Source of the DNA: Niebla homalea | Taxonomy: Eukaryota > Ascomycota > Lecanoromycetes > Lecanorales > Ramalinaceae | NCBI GenBank assembly: GCA_019925105.1 | Contig: JAHGAU010000009.1 | Location: forward strand, 620,001 to 684,000 | Length of the DNA stretch: 64,000 bases | Direction of reading: 5' to 3' | Shown: positions 10,860 to 22,398 of the stretch, piece by piece | How positions within the stretch are numbered: position 1 is the stretch's first letter | Layout of the letters: every line of letters starts with the position of its first letter | The notes under the pieces: generated by a model | Database searches by the model: none | What the model saw: the letters and a program-made list of their open reading frames with translations, nothing else | Told to the model about the DNA's origin: nothing | Translations under genes and position numbers: made by a program

Positions 10860-11644
10860 ATGGCGTCGAGCAAGGCAGCAAGGGTCGGGGAGGAGTCAGC
10901 TTGCAAATTCCGAAACCGATGATCATGGGCTGACAGTGCGTTAGAGTCTGGAAGTCTGTGACCGCTCCGTAGATGCCAAGACTCAATTCTAAATGCTCTT
11001 CATAACAGGACCCGGGTCGACAAAGTCAACGCCGAGCTTGTTACCCTAACTTATGGCACGATGGTCGCACAGCTCTGTACGGACTTCGACAGTGATTACT
11101 GCCAAGTCAACAGCCAGCTAGACAAAATGGGACACAGTATCGGCATGCGCTTGATCGAGGATTTCTTCGCGAAATCAGGAACTCAACGATGCGCTAACCT
11201 CCGAGAGACTGCAGAGACAATTTCCAAAGTGAGCTCCTTCCCAATCCCACCGTCAAGGCAGCATAACTGAAAGCGTCTGAAGGTAGGATTCAAGATGTTC
11301 CTGAACATCACCCCCACTATTGCCAATTGGTCCGCCGACAATAAGCAATTCTCATTGATCTTCGAAGAGAACCCTCTAGCTGATTTCGTCGAACTGCCGG
11401 ATGATGGTCGAGCTCAGGATGAATTGTGGTATTCCAATATTCTTTGCGGCATTTTGAGAGGGGCGTTGGAGATGGTACTGATCACTCGTCACTCTGTCCG
11501 CGTGAAGAAGCTAAACAGACCCAGGTTCAAATGCAGGTCGAAGCTCATTATGTCAGTGATGTGCTCAGAGGTAATGACACCACTGAGATGCGCATCACGC
11601 TCTTAAGGTACATTGAAGATGAGATGCCACCAGAAGATGACTGA
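10860..11644 (+). CDS. BET3: TRAPP subunit Bet3 (TRAPPC3) with a 9-nt microexon
   Basis: Exons 10860-10894, 10945-10953 (9 nt), 11009-11228, 11283-11474 and 11525-11644 give about 191 aa. Bet3 is a core subunit of the TRAPP complexes that activate Rab1/Ypt1 in ER-Golgi and Golgi traffic. Signatures seen are VNAELVTLTYGTMVAQLC, GMRLIEDFFAKSG, the conserved Cys in QRCANLRET (the palmitoylated position in this family), FKMFLNITPTIANWS, NPLADFVELPDD and LWYSNILCGILRGALEMVQ. The microexon AGTCTGGAA has acceptor gttag (branch ctgac 12 nt before) and donor gtctgt. Including it produces GEEVWKTRVDKVNAEL, matching the GEEIWKNK start of yeast Bet3; skipping it stays in frame but loses Val-Trp-Lys. Family length (about 190 aa) is normal. 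Confidence 0.94.
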
Positions 11645-13050
11645 AGAATGTATCACGACCTGTTTACATTGAATGTCATGTTGTTCCTGGTCAACTTTTG
11701 CCATATTCCCACACAAAGAGATCTTCTGTCACGCCCTTTGAGCGTAGCTTTACGCTCACGTCTAGCGGGTCAACATCCGTAATGATGTAGGTTTCGATCT
11801 CATCTCCGCTGACATATTGCGGGAAAAGGAACGGTAACAACAGCAATAGCCGGATCTGAGATGTCAGCTCCTGTAGGGAAAATCTTGCAAAAGCTGTTTC
11901 GCGAGCTTTTGAGCAAGGAGGCCTGGCCATGGTAACAAGACCAATTGCAACGTGTGTGTGGGGCAAATCCTACCCATATCAACGATCCTTTGAACCCAAC
12001 GTGCTTTTTTCCCCGTCATATGTACATCAAATCAAGAGCTATTGTGAAATGAAAGGCCGCAAGCATCCTTCAATATTGACCTGCATACCAGAACATCTTT
12101 GTGAAACGGTATAGCCGCTGAACTAGGTTCGATTGAAAAGGTTCTACGTTGCAATCCTATTCATAATGTCATTATCTGCGAGGGGCTTTCCTTCCGGTCG
12201 CTTGCCCTGGCGCACTACTGCTAAAATTAAAAAAGCTATCGGCAATATTTCGGCTAGGTGCGCCTAGCGCATAATCTGGGGTAACGATATTTAATGATGT
12301 TATCCTGAAGGTAGTATAGTAGACAGATAATGATGCTCACTTGACCATCACCCAGGCCTGGGGTAGTAGTTATTTAGTCAAACGCACGAGGTACCAAGAA
12401 TTGTTAATCTTTCACCTCCTGAAAATTGTACTGATCATGATGGGTGAAACGAAGGCTAATCAAAGCTAAGCCATGTTAGGCTAGATTGTGGCATAGCGCG
12501 CCTAAGATGTCTGACAATCCCCCCAGCCAGCACACCCGCTAATCTCAAACTCAACCTGCACGACGACTTCACCACCCACTCCGGGGTAGCTATCGCGAAT
12601 CCTTCATTGCATGAGGGCTGCATCGCTCTCAACGGTCAAGTCACTGCATCTAATCAAAGCGTCTCGCTTCAATCCTTGAACCACAAGCGGTGCGAGACCG
12701 TCAGCATCAGCATCGGAGTCGGTCGCAATATCGCCGTCACGATTGATCATCACCTGCCACACCTCTTCATATTCACCCAACCGACCGCAACCACAATAAC
12801 ACTTGTCCGACCACGTCAAGAGACCTCCAAATTCTATTTCGGAGCTTGCAGCAACCACGCCCGCTGTTTTGCGCCGTGTTTCGACTATTTCCACTGCTGT
12901 CGCAATATTCACTGTATCGGCTAGGCCTCTTTTGGTCACCGATGACTCCGTACGACCCACCCAAGCCACCTTGTCATTAGTCACTCCTGTACGCTATATC
13001 GCTCCACTGCACGCAAGCCAGAGTACCTTCCCTCGTCTTTGCGCGTCGCC
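11645..13050. other. Intergenic, 1.4 kb
   Basis: A minus-strand frame at 11691-11966 has a coding-like end (ETYIITDVDPLDVSVKLRSK), but I find no gene model or family for it. The part 12130-12530 is AT-richer and carries an imperfect inverted repeat. 12550-13050 is GC-richer and probably the promoter and leader of the downstream regulator. Confidence 0.45.
12251..12509. repeat. Imperfect inverted repeat, possible decayed MITE
   Basis: The arm at 12251-12277 (starting cggctaggtgcgcctagcgc) pairs with the reverse complement of about 12483-12509 (ending gcgcgcctaaga). There are several mismatches and one-base gaps over about 27 bp. No target-site duplication was found. Confidence 0.3.
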
Positions 13051-15511
13051 ATGAACCAGATCAACATGCCAGGCGTGAACCCTAACATGCCGGCAATGGG
13101 TGGCATGCCCATGATGAATAACATGCCTAATGGGGCCATGCCTAGGCAACTGGAGGATGAGGAAACCATGGAGACGAACGAGGCAAAGTTAAATCATTGG
13201 ATCTATGCCTATCTTCTGGACAAGCAACAGTGGGAAGCTGCCCGCAGTCTCAAGAATGGCAGCCTTCGCTTCGAGCCTCCGCTTGGGAATGCCGACGAAG
13301 AGATGAACGGGGTCAATGAGGACTCCAAGAATAACATCAACGACAGCAAGAAACCTGCCGACCTTCCTAGTGCCAGAGCAATTGATCGAGAAGGGGGTTC
13401 CCTATTACCCAGCTGGTTCAATCTTTTTTGGGACATGTTTGATGCGCAGAGAGGAAAGCCAAGCGCCAGCGCAAGTGCTCGTGGCCTCATTGATCATAAT
13501 CGGGTGAGTCGATTGCACACGAAACAATGCCCGCCCTAACATACGTTGTCATCAGATGCAAAGAACGGCTCGCGATCAACAGATGTCACGAGCTATGAAT
13601 GGCATGATGCCCGCCCAGATAGTAGACCCGAATATGCAGCAAATGTTACGCATGAACGGCATGAACGGTGACCTCAATCTCAGGCAAAAAGCCATGCAGA
13701 ATCAGCAGCAGAATGGGTTTCGCGGGTATGTGGGAGGCAGTGGCCTCCCGAGCTGCTGGAATCCACCTTGTTCGTGACATCCGAGGCTAACCACGGCCAC
13801 CAGTATAAACCCGCAAATGATGAACAGCATGCAACGCTCTGCCATGATGCAACAACAACAGAACATGCGAAGAGATCCTTCGGTGGATATGAACGGTCAG
13901 CGCCCACGAACGCCGTCTAGCGGAGATCATGCGCCTTCCCCGAAGCGCCCACGTATGGACGGCGCCAATGGATTTAACTCTCAAATGATGCAGAACGGGC
14001 GGCCACCTCCGGGCATGCCTCCGCAGATGATGGGGGATGCAGCCAGCCAGACCAACGCACTGCTTCTCAACGGAGGTGTAAATCCAGTCAATCTTTCCGA
14101 CAGTCAGTATGCTTCTTTTCAACAGCAGAACCCTGCTGTCCAGCAAAAGTCCATCGAGGTCTTTGCTCAGAATATGTCCAAGTCCCAGCGTGAGGGTATG
14201 TCTCAGGCAGCGCCATGGTTGATTGGAAGCTCACAACTCAATGCAGAAGCCATGAACATGAATTTTGGGGCCAATCCAGAGTTCTTCCCCGGTGGGGCTC
14301 GGCCAATCTCGGGTCCTCTGAGTGCGAACGCCGGTGCGAATGGGGCAAGTGGCAACCACGCGCTTCAAGACTATCAGATGCAGTTGATGCTGCTTGAGCA
14401 GCAGAATAAGAAACGATTATTGATGGCTCGACAAGAGAACGAGGGGCCACCGCCACCCAATATGCCCTCATTTGTTCCAGGGATGTCACCCTCAGGGAGC
14501 AGGGGAGGGCCATCCCCTGGACCAGGACAAAGGCGGGGCACACCAAAGATAGGTCAAGGCGGATCACCTTTACCAGAGGGTAGCATGAGAGGGTCCCCCG
14601 CGGCCATGAATACCTTCAATCCGATGCCGCCTGAGCTCTTCGCGCAGATGAGCGGCGCCATGCGACCACCACCAAATGGCAGTGCTAACTTTCCCGGCCA
14701 ATTCAATCCTCAGCAGATGGAACAGTTGCGGGCCGTCAACTCCCAGCAGGGCAGGATACCGAACGGCAACTGGCAGCAGGGCGCACAAGGACCACAGGGG
14801 CAGCCTCCAATGACCCAACAGCAACCCAGTCAGGCTCAGCCTGCACAAATTGGCACTCCTCAGCCGCGGAACAACGAGATGCCGCCCCCTCAAGGACCTC
14901 CTCCCGGCGCTGTAAATGGACGAAGTGGAGCTGATGACGCCCCTCCAACCCCTCAGCCGAATCCCAAAGCAAATCCAAAGAAGACTGATGCAAAGAAAAA
15001 GGTTCGTGCGATACGATGGCCAAGAGTGCTCGACCGTATACTAAATGGGGAGCAGAAACCTACCAAGAGGAACTCAACGAGTGTTGCAGCAACGCCCGCT
15101 TCAGAAGCCGAAAATGCAGCAGCGCCGCCAACGCCTGCCACACCCGTCACCCCTGCGCACCGGGAAGCCTTCCCCTCAAAGGCGGAAGGATTACAATCAA
15201 ACCCGCCCCCAGTGGCCAACGACAATGCTGCCCTGCCAATTGCGGCGCCTCAAGTAGATCTTAACCCTGCTCCGCAGTTCACGAATGGTGACGGCTCTGA
15301 CGTAGGTTTATCCTAGTTTGAGCAAAGATTCCCCCAACAACCGCTGACGATGGGCACTTCTTAGGGCAACTTGTACGGTGGTCTGGATGAACCCATGAAC
15401 ACTGATCTGTTGGACAGTTTTAACTTTGAAGAGTTCTTGGACGCAGGCGCAATCAATTACGACTTCGATTCAGCCGAGATCAGCGCGCCAATGATGGGCG
15501 ACGCGGCCTGA
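13051..15511 (+). CDS. somA: LisH transcriptional regulator of the SomA/Flo8 family
   Basis: Exons 13051-13503, 13556-13725, 13804-15301 and 15365-15511 all join in phase and give about 755 aa. The N-terminus is Met/Asn/Pro-rich, followed by a LisH motif (NEAKLNHWIYAYLLDKQQWEAARSL) and the conserved SWFNLFWDMFDAQRGK segment. After this come long Gln/Met/Pro-rich regions with the family's PSSGDHAPSPKRPRMDG motif and QQNPAVQQKSIEVFAQNM. The last exon ends in an acidic FNFEEFLDAGAINYDFDSAE tail, typical of these proteins. SomA (Aspergillus) and Flo8 (yeast) act downstream of cAMP/PKA and control adhesion, development and biofilm genes with a PtaB/Mss11-type partner. The start is the first ATG of the frame and leads directly into the conserved part. 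Confidence 0.9.
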
Positions 15512-16144
15512 CGAGCGTCGGATTCGTCGCTGGCGTTGTCTGCTTTTCCGCGTGAAACAACCATCGCCCTTCTGCTATACTTGAATTTCCATTTACATTT
15601 CCGCAATTGCTGATACCACTCCCCAGATTGGGGAACGCTATGCCACGGGGAAAACCGGCGTTTGATGGCCTGCCAGGGGTTGGATCCGGCACGGTGCAGC
15701 GGAAGTTGAGGCTGGGACATCTCACACGGAGCAAATCAATCGGCTTATGGTTGAGAAGAGGATGGCGTTCTCCGTAAGAGGGAGCACAGGGCGTGATGAC
15801 GATCATGCCTCATGTGCACTTTGACATTGGTGCAAGAAGTTGGAAATGGCCTAGGGAGAGCATCGATTTGATTCGCGTAAATAGCCAGTGTCTTATGACA
15901 TTTTAGGATTCAAGTCATCTCTGAATCATGAACTAGCATGCAATCAACTTATTTGTCACTGCAACTTCACCTTCTCAGGCAGCACAGCTGTGGCCGCAAC
16001 TTCATGACCTGTGTAGACAACTATGTCAACACCAGCCAGTGTGCAATCCATTCATCCGGTCTATCTTGCATCGCTCCCAACTAGTCGACTCATCATCCAT
16101 GACAATTAGCTTACAGCACACGACCCCAAAGCTTTATATCAGTG
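15512..16144. other. Intergenic, tandem gene spacer
   Basis: 3' flank of the SomA gene and promoter of the dsRNA-binding gene. Minus-strand open frames at 15457-15806 overlap the SomA 3' end and show no domain. Confidence 0.5.
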
Positions 16145-17532
16145 ATGGGAGACCTGATGCAATCACTCATCACTCCTTACTCCTCCCAATCATCCCAACC
16201 CCAACCTCTATATCCCAACAGCTCCAATGAATCCTTCCACTCCACAGGCTCCCAGCAGCCACACGCTGCTCCACACCCACCCCCACCCTGAACCGCGGCA
16301 AGGGCAACCTCCCCATCTACGACATCGGCGCCTACCTCTCCGACCCGGCCAACGCTGCCCTCCTCGCCTCCACCAACAACAACAACGCCTCCACCCCTGC
16401 CTCCTCGTCATCGAAACGTCAGACCCATCCCGATAACCGCAATCCACAACAACATCCCCCACCACCATCATCCGGCTCATCCGGCCCCGCCGCCGCCGCC
16501 GCCGTCCCCCTCGGCACCGCAACATCCCACCACGTCTCCAACCTCAACACCCTTTGCCAAGCCAAGGGTCTGCCCACGCCCATCTATGAGATCGTCCCCG
16601 CGGGCGACGCGCCGCCCGACCACCGCCACCAACACCACCATGAGGGTGTCCGCTTCTCGGGCTTCGTCCGCGTGGGCACGGAGATGGTCGGGTCGGAGCA
16701 GCGGTGGCGGAACAAGAAGGAGGCGAGGGAGGGGTTGGCCGAGCGGGCTGTCCCCATTGTGACGGCCATGGCCGGGCGGCGGGTGAGGCACGGTAGTAGT
16801 GGCGGCGGTGGTGGTGGTGGAGGAGGTGGTATTACTGCTGCTACTGCTGCTACTACTGCTACTAGTACTGCGGGGCAAGGCGGGGATGGAGGGGCAGGCA
16901 AGAATTGGGTGGGGATGCTGCAGGAATACCATAATGCCACGTACGGGGGCAGTCAATCCCCCCTCTACAGCTACTATCAGGTGGAAGGGAGGTTCTTCGG
17001 GGCGACGTGCGCGGTCCCGCCATACCCCGGTAGGACTTTCGGGTCCGCGACCGAGGCGTTTGCGACCAAGAAAGCTGCGCAGGGGGCAGCGGCGCAAGAG
17101 GCCGTGGAGGCGCTCATGGCGGAGGGGAAAGTAGGTGCCGATGGGAGCACGGCGGCGGGCGGTCGGAAGAAAAGCAAGGGTGATGGCAGCGGTGATCGTG
17201 GTGGTGGAGGTGGAGTTGGGCCATGCGTCAGGCTCACTGATGCAGGCTTGATGGTGAGTAAAGGTGGGTCGTTCGCTCAAAGGGTGAGTGACATGGCACT
17301 GCTGTTCGGGCTATCTGCGCCACAATATCACCTCGAGCCAGCGTCGGCGGCAGCGCCCAGCCTGTTAAATGGACATGCCATGTTCAACGGTGTGCCGGCT
17401 TTGCAGGGACCGGTGGGTGAGGTCAGGAATGTGTATGGGAAGAAGAATGCGAAAGAAGAGGTTGCGAAGGGGGTGTGGGAGGTTTTGAAGGGGATTGCTG
17501 CATCGCGTGGATTCGAGCCAAAGGAAGTATGA
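16145..17532 (+). CDS. Protein with two double-stranded-RNA-binding-like domains, apparent frame break near the N-terminus
   Basis: The main frame (from about 16290) encodes a degenerate first dsRBD-like unit (NLNTLCQAKGLPTPIYEIVP ... FSGFVRVGTEMVGSEQRW ... EAREGLAERAV). A Gly/Thr/Ala linker follows, then a clear dsRBD at about 16903-17125 (NWVGMLQEYHNATYG ... YYQVEGRFFGATC ... TKKAAQGAAAQEAVEAL). A C-terminal Gly-rich and conserved tail follows. No RNase III, helicase or deaminase domain is present. The main frame has no ATG before about 16684. A neighbouring frame starting at ATG 16145 (Ser/Gln/Pro-rich) runs into a stop after a C-run at about 16276-16292; one missing C there would fuse the two into about 462 aa. 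No GT exists in 16157-16290 to serve as donor. An upstream exon is an alternative. Confidence 0.68.
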
Positions 17533-18103
17533 AGATACTCAGGAATGGATGGACTCCGGAATAAAATTCGATAAGACCATAGAGGAGGTGACAACGGAGC
17601 ATCATGAGAAGACCACAAGTGGACAAATGAATTCATGTCTTAATAACCAAATCTTAACACTCCGTTTGAAGATGAATTGTCTTCAAGGTCATCAAGTCGT
17701 CGCCTCTAGAAACCCCCAATATGCCCAAAATTATCGAGTCATGACTAACGTTGATATCATCGTAAAAGCGTAAGCATAAGTTCATAACAACCAAGCCGTT
17801 GGTGTGATTTGCATGTGGATCTTTGAACATGAATAGCAGATCTGTACGTGATGATTCCATATCTCAAGAATCTGGCTCGTAGCTTCGTATTATGATCAGG
17901 TCGAAGCTTTGAGCCCAGAGATTCAGGTAATTTCGGTCTGCTGGTTAGAAGGCGATCAGGTCTGGCCAGACCAGAAGTATTCTGGCTCAATGGTCATATG
18001 GAGTACCTTACAAGATTCCGTGTTTTGGATTTGCCCCGGGAAATTCTATCGGTTCTGTCGCATTTCTTGAGCTGCTTTTGGGTTTCACCCAATGAAAGGA
18101 TCC
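17533..18103. other. Convergent 3' region
   Basis: Lies between the ends of two converging genes. No coding signal. Confidence 0.5.
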
Positions 18104-19465
18104 TTAGAAATGGGGAATAAAGTCGGACCATTGTACTGAGTCAAAGGCACCACTTGGCAACGAGCGCAAGCTGACGAAGACTTCGATACAGAAGTAGGTG
18201 CGGGCAAGGGTGTAGACCAAAGTCACAGGGCTCATAATGATCATCTCCCACATCGGGATGAATTCTTGCTCTCGCATCCTTCTCTCCATCGTACTCATGC
18301 GTTGAATTGCGGCCTGCTTCTTGGGGAACATCCTGATGTACCACCTGTCCCAGCGACCTAAGCGGTGTCCGTCTTGATAGGTTTCACAAGCCAGAAATAT
18401 GAAGGTAGTGACCACAATGGCGATACATCCGGCTCGCCACAGGACGCGCTCCCGGTGGCTGGGAAAGCTGAAGTTCCACGCGATGAAGTGGAGGCAACAG
18501 TAAGCTAGGATGACAACGAAGAGGAGGATACTCTCTTGCGAAGCACCAATGACGGGAAATCGATCGTTGGTGAAGCGAGGTAGGGGCCGCTCGCGAGGAC
18601 CTCTGCGAAAATGAAGGTGCGGCTGGATTTCTGTCAGCCAGGAGGGAGATTGATTGTCAACGAAATCCAATGGCGTCCAGGCGTAGGGTTTGCTTGCTTC
18701 AGGCCAGAGCCTAGAGTCAGCCTCTATGAGGATCTCCGCTGTAGTCTTCTTGCACTCAAGATTTGTGGGCGACTCGACGTCCAAGGGCTTGTTGGACCAT
18801 TGATAGTAAGAGGCGAATGTGCAAAACACAAAGGAGAAGGTAACAAGCTCCAGAGTAGTGACTGGCAGACGCTGGATAGCGCGACCTAGGACCTGGATGA
18901 CAAACCAGGCTGTTTGGAGAAGGGTCAGGGTCTTCTGGAAAGCGTCTTGCTTGCTCTTGTCCCAGACTTCCTCAGCCGTGATGGCAGGAAAGTCTACGTA
19001 TCCACGGGTGACAAGGTAATGGAGCTGCTTTGCGTTGACCGGAAACGGTTGGCTATCTTTCGGATGGAGGATAAAGCCACCCATGTTTGCATAAAAGCCG
19101 TGGCGCATAGTCCATTTGTTATATCCTGATCGTTTCCACATCTCGATAGACCGTTTCGCTTCCACCTTTTGGCCTGTGGCAAAGGCAACAACGAACTCGG
19201 GAGCCATGATAGCCTGAACCATCCACCGAAATTTGCGACTGCATTGTTGCCAATATTTCTCTTTGTGTGAGGGAACATTGAGATGGAGCGAGGTCCAGGT
19301 ACACAAGAATATAGTGAAAAGTGAGGTCCACAAGATATCGATTGTACCGCGTCCATTGGGCGAGCTGACCCAGCCATCGTTGTGGTCTGAGGATGTTGCA
19401 TTAGTTGTGCTGGAAGCAGACGCAATAGCCGCGTAGATGATTGGAGCTTGAAGAAGGCACAACAT
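18104..19465 (-). CDS. Multi-spanning membrane protein, fungal-specific
   Basis: A single 453-aa frame starts at ATG 19465. The N-terminus has a hydrophobic, signal-like start and an extracellular-type Ser/Thr/Asn stretch. About five to six transmembrane segments follow: residues about 41-64 (ILWTSLFTIFLCTWTSLHLN), about 185-230, about 315-336 (SILLFVVILAYCCLHFIAW), about 345-368 and about 415-440. The segment LCTWTSLHLNVP and the later EFIPMWEMIIMSPVTLVYTLAR..CIEVFVSLRSLP recur, from memory, in a large uncharacterised ascomycete membrane family. No transporter signature, kinase or catalytic motif is visible. Function is unknown. Confidence 0.8.
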   Translation of the reverse strand: MLCLLQAPIIYAAIASASSTTNATSSDHNDGWVSSPNGRGTIDILWTSLFTIFLCTWTSLHLNVPSHKEKYWQQCSRKFRWMVQAIMAPEFVVAFATGQKVEAKRSIEMWKRSGYNKWTMRHGFYANMGGFILHPKDSQPFPVNAKQLHYLVTRGYVDFPAITAEEVWDKSKQDAFQKTLTLLQTAWFVIQVLGRAIQRLPVTTLELVTFSFVFCTFASYYQWSNKPLDVESPTNLECKKTTAEILIEADSRLWPEASKPYAWTPLDFVDNQSPSWLTEIQPHLHFRRGPRERPLPRFTNDRFPVIGASQESILLFVVILAYCCLHFIAWNFSFPSHRERVLWRAGCIAIVVTTFIFLACETYQDGHRLGRWDRWYIRMFPKKQAAIQRMSTMERRMREQEFIPMWEMIIMSPVTLVYTLARTYFCIEVFVSLRSLPSGAFDSVQWSDFIPHF

Positions 19466-20183
19466 CGTTCCTGGCTTTCATTGCGGCCGCAGCTGTAGGA
19501 CCGTGACGGCAAGGGTAGGTGCCTTGCGCGAAATGACTGGTTGTGCCGTTCTACTTCGCACCGTTGGGGCTTTCAACCAGTCACAGCGAGCTTACACAAC
19601 GCCTCAGGAATTCTGTCGTAGCCATCCCGTCAAGTCAATTGGCTCATCCTCGGCGCTTTTGCGACATTCCTAATAGCTCAAAGTTTCCTGACTGTAAGAT
19701 GGATTGCGAATGACGAGGCTGAGATCGCAAGCGCTGACCTTTCCAGCCGATTCCTTAGTGCATAAATGGCAACGTGGGCGGCGTGGCAGTCGGAGCGGAT
19801 TATTATATGCAATGTTGATCCCGTGACTGTGAATCCACTCGCAATAAATAGCCTCCGCTTCCCGTCGCTCTTTAGCTTGACATCTGGGGCGTCGTGAGCA
19901 GGGCTGTGATGCCAACGCCCCGTGGCCTTTGTTTGCCTCGTCAAACTTACCACCAGCCAGTTTGACTGATCAGGCACCAAGTTAACAGCACATGGCTTCG
20001 TTCCTGTGAGACTTCCTCATATGATAATTTTGGCACTCAACAAACTCCAATCAGGCGTCCTCGGTCTCATTTACTTCCCTTTAGTATCACATCATGGCGC
20101 GTTGAATCTTTCTGCTCACACCGAAAGTCAGAACAGTGACATCAAAGGTATCAGTCGTGATCGTGAATATTCGAATATATATC
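19466..20183. promoter_or_regulatory. Divergent upstream region
   Basis: Separates the minus-strand membrane protein from the plus-strand hydrolase and presumably holds both promoters. No gene is seen. Confidence 0.4.
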
Positions 20184-21423
20184 ATGAGTACAGACAACTT
20201 ATTGCAGCCAAATTCGCGCGGAAAGCGGGACGAACTGCATTACACGACTCCGGCGTGTCCGGACGATGCTCAGGACTACTTGGTTTTTTTCATTTCCGGC
20301 AACCCGGGTGTCATTTACTACTACGAGCAATTTCTGTCAAGGCTTTGTGACTTGCTGCAATCTGCAAACCATGGCAAAGCCCACTTTGTTATCTATGGTC
20401 ACTCTTATCAGGGATTTGAGAAGTCTGCTAATCCCACAAACCCACAAGAGCCCGCCAGTCTCAAGGATCAAATAGATAATCAGGAAAACCTTCTCTATGA
20501 ATATGTTGAGGATCACCGGGTGGCTACTGGACGAGTCCCAAAGGTCATGCTTATGGGTCATTCCGTTGGTTCTTATGTGCTTCTCGAAATCATAGAACGC
20601 CATGTGGAGAGAATTGAGAGTGACAAATCGAAAGATTTTGATCTTATCGGAGGTATCCTGCTCTTTCCTACCATAGCCGACATTGCACAATCACAACTGG
20701 GTAAAGTGGCCAGATACGTTTTGGAATTACCCGGCTTTGCTCGGATCGTTGGAGCGGTTGCACATGGCCTTACCTACTGCCTACCGGACACAAGCCTGAA
20801 AGTGCTCATTAGAATGATCACCGGACACTCCGAGTATGCCGTAAATACAACTGCGAATCTATTGAGGAGTCCCATGGGTGTGAGACAAGCCCTGTGAGTA
20901 AACAGTGTCGGATTTTCATTCACACTGAACATTGCTGACGAATACCAAGACATCTTGCCAACGACGAAATGAAGACGATCACGGCAGAGGATTGGGACAA
21001 TGAGGTCTGGGGTGCAGCAACAAGCCCGGGCACGAACACTCGCGACACGATCAATTGGAATCTAGTCCTCTTCTGGGGTAACAAGGTGCGGCCGATATGC
21101 ATCAGTCTGGACTGAAGTTGTTGCTAACGGCGGGCAGGACAAATGGGTGGCTGACCGCACAAGGGATCGTATCATTGACGCCCGAGGAAATCTGTCGGCA
21201 CCAGAATCAGTCCCAACGAAGGAGGCTAAGCCTGTGATGGAGATTGACACGGAAAAAGGCTTACCGCACGACTTTTGCACAACCACAGGTGAAGCATAGC
21301 ATGAGCGTTATAATACTCTTTGAGCAGCGTGCTGATTGAAGTGCAGATAACAGCAATTATGTTGCTTCCAAAGTCAATTCTTGGATCTCAGACATCATTG
21401 ATAAGCATCACAGGGCCATATGA
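20184..21423 (+). CDS. LDAH: Lipid-droplet-associated serine hydrolase (LDAH family)
   Basis: Exons 20184-20893, 20950-21085, 21138-21288 and 21347-21423 join in phase to about 357 aa. The start is the ATG at 20184; the frame further upstream lacks ATG. Residues near 37-52 read LVFFISGNPGVIYYYEQF, the family's oxyanion-side motif. VMLMGHSVGSYVLLEI carries the GHSVG nucleophile elbow of the alpha/beta-hydrolase fold, and GGILLFPTIADIA follows. LDAH (yeast YPR147C) localises to lipid droplets and affects triglyceride or sterol-ester storage; its substrate is not settled. The C-terminal exons give DKWVADRTRDRII and HDFCTT, placing the conserved catalytic Asp and His in the expected order. Confidence 0.9.
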
Positions 21424-22398
21424 TTAAATTCGAAGACTTTGGGCAGCCTTTGGGAGCGAAGTCTTTCGCATGTATCAAGCTATATGTTGGGCCAGCAGCT
21501 CCACTGGAATGACGGACAGTCGCTTTCTTCTAACATGGAGACAGAATTGACTCATACGAGCGGAATCTGGCTCCGCTACTTCTGACATGAATCCTCGACC
21601 GGGCTGGATCTTCGGGGACGCCAGATCCATCTTGCAAAACCTGGTGGCTTTGAAATCACCGAGATACCTAAACGCTTCAAGCTTCAAAGTCACTTAGGGA
21701 TATGGTGTGATAACTACTGTCGTCTCGAACCGAAGTGACTTGGAGTTTCTCACTCCTTGATCTAGCCATATCAAGGCATGCTTGTGTAAGCAGATAGGCA
21801 TCCAACGTGTGCCAAGATATGGACTTGTCGAAGCCATTCCTTCGGATGAACGTCCGTCAGAAGGGAAGTTTCTGGGGAAACCTTCACTTTTTCAGCGATA
21901 TCGGTCAGGATCCAGGTCTAGTGGCGGTCAAAGAAAGGCAAGTTCGTCCCGCCATGGTGGGGCTGCACCCGCTAGGTCTGTGGTACAAGCACCTTTCTCT
22001 TTGACGTGCATCATCTTCCCACGCGATCTACAGTAATCGCCTCTTAAATCATTTGCTACACCAAAACCTTACTCTGATACAAAGATCTGATGAGTCAATG
22101 TTGCTTCCGCGTCCTTATTATTTACATGTAGTCCAATGCGACTGCTTTCCTTGAAGATGACATTCCTGCTTTCCAGTTCGTGACATTCAATTACACGGAA
22201 TCACGCTCTGCTTGACAAAGAGTCGGAAATCGCGTTGCAAGACCTCTGATCCTCTAAGAGTACTCTCCCAAGTCTCCTTTTTCTGCTACAACATTGCATA
22301 TTGCGTGTTTCTTCATCAAAAACAGCACGTCATATTTGGATTCACTTGAAGCTTGGACAGCAGTACAATTGTGCAGTATCAGATACTGCAACATACCC
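21424..22398. other. Intergenic, about 1 kb
   Basis: Short frames only. The last 150 bases are AT/CT-mixed and likely the promoter and leader of the arrestin-like gene. Confidence 0.5.

Noticed and set aside
11691..11966. A 91-aa minus-strand frame after BET3
   Set aside because: Only its last 40 residues look protein-like; no family, start context or splice model supports it.
12118..12150. A second AGGTTCGA match considered as a tRNA fragment
   Set aside because: The flanks do not fold into a cloverleaf, and no anticodon arm is present.
16477..17280. A 267-aa minus-strand frame rich in Pro, Ser and Thr
   Set aside because: It is antisense to the dsRBD gene, whose frame carries the clear domain; GC-rich DNA leaves the complement open.
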